From: Atriophallophorus winterbourni
Taxonomy: Eukaryota; Platyhelminthes; Trematoda; Plagiorchiida; Microphallidae
Direction: 5' to 3'
DNA: 64,000 bases
Assembly (NCBI GenBank): GCA_013407085.1
Contig: JACCGJ010004931.1
Coordinates: 124,001 to 188,000, forward strand
The translations under genes and the position numbers were made by a program. Positions 56,668 through 64,000 of this stretch are shown piece by piece. The notes under the pieces were generated by a model. That model did not search any database. It saw only the letters and a list, made by a program, of their open reading frames with translations, and was not told the DNA's origin. Each line of letters starts with the position of its first letter. The first letter of the stretch is position 1.

Positions 56668-59600
56668 GTGTGTAATTATTTGCGCAAAGGTACACCACAA
56701 TGGCGACCCCGAGTGTGAAAGCCGGTCTGTGAGCTGCCGTGAAGAATGCAGATGTACCGGTCGGCCATGAGTTCACTTTTCCGCTAATCAAGCTATACAA
56801 CCCGTAAACACTGGACAAGCACAACACCGTAGATACAGCCAGACTGATCCACACAAAAATTTGCTTCTTCACTTTGGACCAAGTCTAAAAATTCAAAATA
56901 GCGTACAGATGAAAGATAATTTGTTTTATGTTAAATAAAACTTTGTAACTTGTAAAGAAAAGGATTCATTCAGAATTTGCTGTATCTTAAATTATTTGAA
57001 GACAACAAGAAAGAATGTAGGAGACAGAGAAAAGTTGTCCTGGCGCGCATGCATTAGCGAGGACAAACAATGCACGCAATTTAGCGAACATTAGGTCAAC
57101 GCTATTGTGACTCGGAGCCTTCTTCAGTTATTCGAAAGGCTTAGACCCGGAGATGATTATCACAATGAACGCCGAATGTGTTACGAATACCATTAAATTT
57201 CCCCACTACTTTTGAAAAATTATTCGCTTAGATAAATATTTTGACCCATCGAATATTTAGCAATACAGATGCTATCATCCGATACACCATCACACATCCG
57301 TAACTGATCAACAGGTCCATAGCCTAGTCCATCTTTTGAAAAATTTAGTATAGGCACAGTGATGAAATTAAACGTTAACAGGCTCATCGTGAAGTCAATC
57401 AATGAATCATGGTCGACGGTTATCGAAAAAGATTTTTAAAACACCAATTAATGATAGAAGAAACTATCGGAGTAATTTTTTGCTATTTAGTTTCGATACT
57501 GTGTCGAGAACAAATCAAAGACGATTATTAGTATCTGGATTGAGCGTCTGTACATGCAATTTAAAGAGTAAAGAGTAAAATTACCTGTTTGTATTGGATG
57601 CACATGAGCGATAACATATTCTTATCAAACGGCACTAATATCAATTACAGAATTGAATGTGTGAATTGACCTATGGTTTACATAGGATCGACTTCAAGGA
57701 AACAAAATAAAACTAGCAATGAAAGCGAAACGGAATACACGACCGACATAACAGGATTATTAATCTGTCCTCGGTGATTAGGTAATGATTTACAGCACAT
57801 AGGATACAGATCGTAATATCGATATGGAAATTGTAGAAGTGTTGTGACGCTGTATCCGGCCTTAGAGAACATGTGCTAAGGCGATCGAATTGTCAACGCA
57901 ATTGGGCTTCCTGTCAAAAAGCAGCAATGTGGTGGTCGGTGCAGCGATTCGAAACAGAGATCCGCTCATTTCAGTCCAATAGTCATTTGCACATCGTCTT
58001 GCAGTCTGTTGGACATTATTTCTAGATACCCCTTGCTCTTGATAAGCTCAATAGGGCAAACGACAGCTTAGCGAATTGGAAGGCCCCCAGGGATGAAGGA
58101 ATTACACCTGAGCTCATCAAATGCTGTAGAGCAGCATTGATTTAACGGAGGCATTCGACTACGTCAGAAGGGGAAGTTTTTTCAAAATGCTTGATCTGAT
58201 AAGCTGCCCTCGAGGATGCCCAAAATCGTTATTTCGTTACACTCGGACATGAAGGGCTCAGTCCATTTTAATGGTTTCTGTTCATGAGCAGTTGAAATTC
58301 GCCGAAACGTCAAACAAGGGTGTGTTCTTGCTCCCACGCTGTTCGGCATTTTCTTTGCTCTGCTTTTTTAACGCTTTTAGGACAGAAGGCATTTAGATAC
58401 TCTTATGAAGTGATGAAAAGCTTTTTAAACTGAACCGGTTGAGAGCACAAACCATGGCACGGAATGTGCTAATCCGTGACCTGCTGTTTGCTTACGATAC
58501 AGCCATTATTGCTAACTCCCAAGAGAACCTCCAGTCGCTAATGTTTTTCGTCCACATGCAAAGATTCTTTGTCTAACAATCAGCATGACCAAGACCAAAG
58601 TCCTTGGCCAAGGGACTGTATCGCCTCCAATTGGAAACTGTCAGTTTGAACCAGTACATCATTTCACATGTCTTGGTTCAACCATTGCGGATAACCTCTC
58701 GATAGACACTGAGATTGATAAGCAGATTTATCAGAGCAACTATCATTTTGTCCCGATTGAACTCTCGTGTTTGGGGTAACCGCAAGTTGACTGGTAAGAC
58801 AAAGATGATGGTATACAGCGCGTGCATACTAAATGCTTTACTGTACGGCAGTGAAACCTGGACCACCCACACAAGTCACGATCGGAAGGTAAATGCTTTC
58901 CATCTACGAAGCGTCCGTCGTACCTCGAACATATCTTGGGTGGAAAAAGTGACTAATGCTGAAGTGCTTTCTAATGCTGGTTTCAGAACATGTTCACCCT
59001 ACTACGGCAGCGCCGCCTGCAGTGGTTTGGCCGCGCCGAGAGAATGGAAAATGGTTGTATTCCGGAAGATCTACTCTATGGTGAGTTGCAATTAGGAAGT
59101 CGACCATTGGGCAGACCGCACTTGCGGTACAAATACGTTTGAAAAGAGATGTGAAAGCTCCTGGCGGTGATGCGCGATTTGGGAATAACTTTCTCTTGAC
59201 GGCTCTCATTGAAGGCATTGTGTAAATGCGTCGTCTACAAGCTGGGGAGGAGCAGATAGAGCTCTTGGCTGCTGAACGCAGATCACGCCACCGGCGTGCA
59301 ACTGACGCCCTACAACGGAGTTCTGCCTATTCTGGCAAGCGCTGCGGGATTGAATGTTCCTCCCAAATCGGACTGTTTAGTCATTCAAAAAGCTGTGGAA
59401 CATGAAGCTTCATGCGAATGTGATGTGCATCCATGATCAACATCGAACGAAGGAGGCAACCAACAATTTTTTCACAGAAAATGATTGACCATGAACATAT
59501 TTGAATGCAATTTTCTCATTCGGCCAAGAGGTATAACTGGACAAATTGGGCGAAGTTATACTAAGTCAAGTTCCCTGCTCTGAATGAGCGTCTAACAATT

Positions 59601-62600
59601 TTCTTCAATTGTTTGCACAATTTCATCTGTCCCAAACTTATAAAATCAACAACTAGCTTCGAAGCTTTCCAGAAAATAGAAATTAAAACATTACTAAGTA
59701 GAAGATTTATGGATTGATTCAATCCATTCATCAAGATTATTGATCCTAAACATATTTTATTTTGTCTACAAGTTGTCGAGGAAAAAGTACATGACGAAAA
59801 AATACTTGGAGTGTTCATCTTTCATAAAAGTAAACGGTACATTTTTTGCGCGGAAGTGAGCAATTCGCAGACTATTACGACTGTATTCATGGATGTGCAT
59901 TGCGGGACGAACATACTTTGATCAATCTGTCACATTCGGAGTACCACGCTCAAGAAGCATCTGATGTAGAATATAATTACGAACTAACTAAAAGAACAAG
60001 AAAAACCAAGAATTGCCGATAACTTAACAGGTGTGACAAATTAAACGTAAATTCAAAACAGCATAACAAAACTAACCACAGATGTTTTGTAGCCTTTAAT
60101 TAGTATCCAACCTAAAGCGAGACCAACTGCATAGGTTCCCCATCTAGTGTATGGTTTCACATATATCGTATCGAATCCGTCATCCGCACTGCCGAAATGG
60201 ATGGAAATAAGAAATTATTACTGAGTATTATCAAGCAGTAACACAATAAAAATAATAATAAATTTGATGATAGTAAATTCAATTTAGAATAGTACTGTCT
60301 CCGCAATATGATCCCAGACTGGCAGGTGATTTGCGTACAATACACAATAGATTGAATGAATATTCTACATGGCTGACAACATATAGTGAAGTGAAAAGGG
60401 GATAAATTATTAAATTATAATATTTCTTCCTCATAACAGACTGAACTTCTTTTAATTTGTGCAGCAGATTTTCATATAAATATAATGCCTGTGTGTGCAT
60501 AGATTAGTCGTCATAACTTGTGTAAATCAAAATAGGCATTTGTATGTACGGGGTGGCAATCTCGGAATTAGTTCGCATATTAATCGTAGGGTTTCAAATT
60601 AAATAAGGCCGAACTCGTATAATTTACCACACATTCAGGTAGAAAAATCTTACAAATATTCTTTGAACAAAAATCTGCATTTATTTCCGATCGTTCCAGC
60701 ATTTCCAATAAGGTACAAGGGATAAATTAATGAGAGCGTTGTATGTGAGAATAGTATTAACTCGCGATATCCTTCCTACAAGATTACATGTGATCATGCA
60801 TCTGTAGCACTGGATTTTTTTTACATATTTTAGAAAACATCGACAACTTTACGCACTCGAGTTTATAAACTGCCCGGGAGGAATATATCTTTTGGAGCCA
60901 CGGTGCTCAGATTTAAATTGTAATTTCTAAAACCGGGTGTATACACCTTTTCATAATTCGAGGAAGTGATCCAGGAAAAAAAACGGACAAACATCCACTG
61001 TAACTAGCTTAGCAGATGACAGGCGTGTATATCACGAGCATCACATTGTAGACCATATTTCAAACTACGACAAATCCAGACATAGTGGACTCTTTTATTA
61101 GGTTAGGTATTAGTAAATTTAGTTCTCAAGCTTGTTTGAATATGAAAGCCGTGATCGTGTCCGATGTGTTTTATTTTCGGATTTTAATATTCGAACGTAA
61201 CTTTATTTTCTGACTACCACTCGTGAAACGCAATTAGGTCTTCATGTAGCAGTAAGTATTTATTATTTTCAATGCTTTGCGTCTATGGCTTTATGACAAT
61301 AGCGAAAATATAATCATCTGTATTTGGGTTCGTATATCAACGATGGAGATCAGGAGATAGATATCACTGATATTTGTGGAAACAGAGTGGCTTAAAAACA
61401 AACTACTCAAACAAATATTGTATCGTTGGCTGGAGCCATTTCATATGTATTCGTTTTGTTTCGATTTAAGAACTCATCCAATCATTTAAAATTGTTAGCG
61501 AATTGGTCAGGCATGAACGATTTTTACTGACTCCGTGTTGGTTAACCCAAAACAGTCTGCATTTACTTAGATGTAAAGATATTACTTCTGTTATAATGCG
61601 TTCGAAAACTTTCGGTACTGATGGCATCAGTTTCACTGCCTGTAACTTGTTGCATCGGAACGGCAACCCTCTTTCTAAATAGGTATTATTTGTGACACTT
61701 TTCGTTCGCTTTGTATCATTCACGCGAGTAACTTATGACTAAACATGTCAGTTTTTAGGCACAATATGCGTTATCTCGTTTGGTCCTAACAGTTCCTGTT
61801 CTTTAATAACTGTATGTGCTGCGCTGCCACAACTGAGTCGAATCAACATATCGCTCATGATTGGGCACCGCAAATCTGCTAATAGGTCAGCAGTCTGTTG
61901 ATGCAGTGAAACAGGTAACAGCTTTTCAGGCAAATACGATATGTTTCTTAATTTGTTAAATTTTGCTCGCTTGATCCATACGATTGAATATGTTCTACAG
62001 AGGAAACATCCATTTGCTATCATTTGAACAAGCAAAAAGGTTATAATCTGGTAGGTCGTGCATAAATTAGGACCTAGCAATACAAAGTAAGAAAATGTGG
62101 AGGCCCACAAATATTCAGAAAACGCGTTGTCAATGGTCGTATGAACTTTCATTTCTCAATTGCCTATCATCAATGTAATATTAAAATGAAATACTAGACT
62201 ACTCGGTATTTCCCATTATATGCTAGTCGAAAAAATTCTTCATAGCTATAGCGACAATTAAAAATGAGTTTTCCATTTTTTAATGAATTCTGGACTAAAA
62301 TCAGGTACAAGTTCAATTGGTATTTCACTTTGCGGAAAACTCAAATTTTACGATTTTTACAATGAAGAAAATTATGTAAAAATCTGCATTACGCCGCTGC
62401 TAATTATCACCGAATTTGACCTAATTTGAGTCCGGTGTATGTAGCAGTGATCACGATGTCAAAATATATAGACTTTGCCTGCAAAACAATGGTTGTAATG
62501 TAGAAATTAATTCAGTTTCCACGCTTATTTCGGCATTATTCGATGACACGAATAATAAATCACGAATAATATTAATATAAATAATAAATAAATGACCATT

Positions 62601-63883
62601 GTAAAATTTTGAATGATGGTTTGCGTGCAGTACAATAAACTCGATACAGTAAAATGTACATAATCAATTTTTCAGTGTTCCCGAGCTGTTTCAAGATATT
62701 TTCTAACATCTCATCAAGCTCACTGAGCAATACCTAAAACCCGCAACAATAATTGTGGCAGATGTATCGCATGAGAGTGAGTCGAATGACAGTACCTCGG
62801 AAATAAATGCAGGTGTGTATTTAGCAACATGATAATCTTCAAGGTCAGTTAACAGAGTCCAACATGTTGTGTGTTTGATGGGATTCGACCGGCAAGAAAT
62901 ATATTGACAAAACAGATCAAAGTGAAAACTGACAAAAACAGGTTGAGGACAGTTTTGGTGTTACGAGATTTGCTGTTATAATATTGGTGTGTATTTTGTT
63001 ACTTGTGATCTGCACAATAAAGGCATTGACGGATTTGCGTTCTCTTTTGATGTCGGAAACATGGATTAACATGACCAATGTCAAAAGGGCTAACCTCAGA
63101 CGTGAACAAGAACTAGGGTTTTGCTTCGGATGTATTATAAATTTTAGCCGATTATGATTGCGTTGTGTTTTGAATGAAATAGTAGATAATCCATGTGAAC
63201 AGCAAAACCATCATGCATATCTATTTATCACGTATACGGCCTGACACGAGCTACTTATGTTCAGGTGAAATAGACATAGAACGAAAAAACAACAAACGAA
63301 GTGGCAATATTAGGCTACATGAAAATCAGAACACTTTTGACGACATTATCACAGGATTTGGAAGGTTTTGGGACAAAAAGTATAACATCTACTCGTGAAA
63401 AATTGAAGACCGTTTTCGGTCATCCGGTTTGTTAACAGATATTGTATAATTAACGACAGCTGATTAAATTTGAAATGGTAGAATAAGGATGACAACTCAC
63501 AAGCATGAGCAGACATGAAATATCTTTATCATGCGCAAATAAACCCTTGCTAATTAGATTTTTAAGCAGTGCTGAAAAACGTCGAATTTTCACTACAATA
63601 ACCTCTTGCTGATAACGGTCTTGGAATGGGTGAGCTTACAGTTCGACACTGGCTGGATCGAAACTTGTGATATCAAAGTCTACCTGAATTTGAATATCGA
63701 AATTATTTCTAAATTGTGCCAAAGTAAATTTGGAATGTTGCTTAATGAAAATTGAAACAATATAGTGATTCTTACGTTGACAAGGGTCCCGGCATATAAT
63801 CTCCGTGGTAAGCGATCCCGAATGTTGTCAGCGTTGAACTGAGCACCAACAAGAAAGCGAAAATCTGACCAATAATTTCGTTC
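56668..63883 (-). CDS. NRF-6-type membrane acyltransferase (acyltransferase 3 family), partial
   Basis: Three minus-strand exons join in phase: 63883-63776 (acceptor GTTATAG, donor GTAAGA, phase 2), 60188-60077 (acceptor TCGGCAG, donor GTTAGT, phase 0) and 56884-56668 (acceptor TTTTTAG, possible donor GTGAGC). In order they encode NEIIGQIFAFLLVLSSTLTT and FGIAYHGDYMPGPLST, a membrane segment with a luminal loop; DDGFDTIYVKPYTRWGTYAV and GLALGWILIKGYKTSV, the family's typical YxKPxxRxGxYxVGxxLG block; and FVWISLAVSTVLCLSSVYGL with SWPTGTSAFFTAAHRPAFTL and GVAIVVYLCANN, matching the R-P-A-W-x-L-G-x-A block of NRF-6 proteins. The family are multi-pass membrane proteins thought to transfer acyl groups or act in lipid and drug transport; the substrate is unknown. 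The N-terminal exons lie beyond the right end. The end PLSRLTYCAYLVH-type block was not found, so the C-terminus is missing or diverged. Introns are 3587 and 3192 bp. Confidence 0.8.
56885..58014. other. Intron sequence of the acyltransferase gene
   Basis: No repeat recognised. A minus-strand frame ending at 57220 (DGLGYGPVDQLRMCDGVSDD, then AKYSMGQNIYLSE) follows a possible acceptor near 57347; it may be chance or an alternative exon. Confidence 0.35.
58015..59490 (+). mobile_element. RTE-like element, RT to 3' end, internal deletion
   Basis: Plus strand, antisense to the acyltransferase intron. Blocks are ANWKAPRDEGITPELIKCCR, LTEAFDYVRRGSFFKMLDLI, RLRAQTMARNVLIRDLLF with the catalytic site mutated to FAYD, NCQFEPVHHFTCLGSTIADN, LTGKTKMMVYSACILNALLY, EVLSNAGF and the tail ERRSRHRRATDALQRSS. 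About 200 nt between the first two blocks are missing compared with the 549-2655 copy. It ends with the conserved 3' tail (GTGATGTGCATCCATG, GAGGCAACCAACAA) near 59475. Confidence 0.88.
59491..60076. other. Intron sequence, no feature recognised
   Basis: Between the RTE-like element and the middle acyltransferase exon. Short frames only. Confidence 0.35.
60189..61459. other. Intron sequence, no feature recognised
   Basis: AT-rich; short hydrophobic frames on the minus strand near 60157-60500 run through the exon edge in other frames and are discounted. Confidence 0.35.
61460..61735 (-). mobile_element. CR1-like RT fragment
   Basis: Frame 61723-61466 gives LMPSVPKVFERIITEVISLH, FWVNQHGVSKNRSCLTNSLT and ILNDWMSS, matching the CR1 block YRPVSLxSVxxKxxERIIxxxI..L..QHGFxxxRSCLTNLLxxLDxW. 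Confidence 0.7.
61748..61994 (-). CDS. Possible terminal exon, unknown protein
   Basis: After acceptor TTTCCTCTGTAG the minus strand is open to TGA at 61748: TYSIVWIKRAKFNKLRNISY, LPEKLLPVSLHQQTADLLAD, RCPIMSDMLIRLSCGSAAHT and KEQELLGPNEITHIVPKN. The frame extends open further upstream (to 62152) through a hydrophobic stretch. It lies inside an acyltransferase intron on the same strand and immediately upstream of the CR1-like RT fragment, so it may instead be part of that element. No family was recognised. Confidence 0.3.
62153..63775. other. Intron sequence, no feature recognised
   Basis: AT-rich, with a short AATAAT-type simple run near 62553-62595. No supported gene or element. Confidence 0.4.
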
Positions 63884-64000
63884 CTATAACAATGAAAAAC
63901 AATTTCATACATCAGAACACATGATAATCAAAGCTTAACTTTTTCAACCTGATTGCATTTTAAGTTTTTCTTGATTAAACCATTCAAATTTCTTTCCAGG

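Noticed and set aside
1..64000. CRISPR array, rRNA, operon structure or bacterial ribosome binding sites
   Set aside because: No spaced short repeats or rRNA motifs were seen, and the spliced genes and retroelements show a eukaryotic genome.

Overview
This looks like a window of an AT-rich, repeat-laden animal genome. A trematode flatworm is the best guess; a mollusc is not excluded. The basis is small multi-exon genes with GT/AG introns, a family of two-repeat DM9 lectin-like genes, and many decayed retroelements: RTE-like, CR1-like and Penelope-like with a GIY-YIG endonuclease. The species call is inference.

Layout. At 0.2-2.9 kb an RTE-like element is nested in the endonuclease of a CR1-like element. 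At 5.5-7.1 kb there are more CR1-like remnants and a tandem duplication. At 9.0-11.2 kb lies DM9 gene A (minus). At 12.3-22.2 kb is a nest of Penelope-like fragments in both orientations. This nest is flanked by two inverted copies of a 1.2-1.5 kb block (about 14.0-15.3 and 22.3-23.9 kb), each carrying a broken DM9 last exon. DM9 gene B (plus) is at 26.5-28.1 kb, gene C (plus) at 37.1-38.2 kb and gene D (plus) at 42.9-44.1 kb. CR1-like and RTE-like copies lie between them. From 44.7 to 50.3 kb two CR1-like elements lie in tandem, the second split by an 823-bp Tigger/pogo-like transposon. From 56.7 to 63.9 kb there are three exons of a membrane acyltransferase of the NRF-6 (nose resistant to fluoxetine) type on the minus strand, with an RTE-like copy in an intron.

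The four DM9 genes share one design: three coding exons of about 250, exactly 127 and about 90 nt, with introns of phase 2 and phase 0. They encode proteins of 154-162 residues. Two subfamilies are visible (A/B and C/D). A and the left broken copy point left, and the right broken copy, B, C and D point right, about a centre near 18.8 kb, which suggests an inverted duplication followed by tandem copying.

The most unusual signal is a short dispersed repeat (at least ten copies, both strands). It starts with two small hairpins and ends with a motif like the hammerhead ribozyme core: CTGATGA, a 4-bp stem with loop AAACA, then GAAA. The 4-bp stem and one 5' hairpin show paired base changes between copies, which suggests that an RNA fold was selected. 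The rest of a hammerhead (stems I and III and the cleavage site) is not securely visible. No rRNA, tRNA or CRISPR was found.
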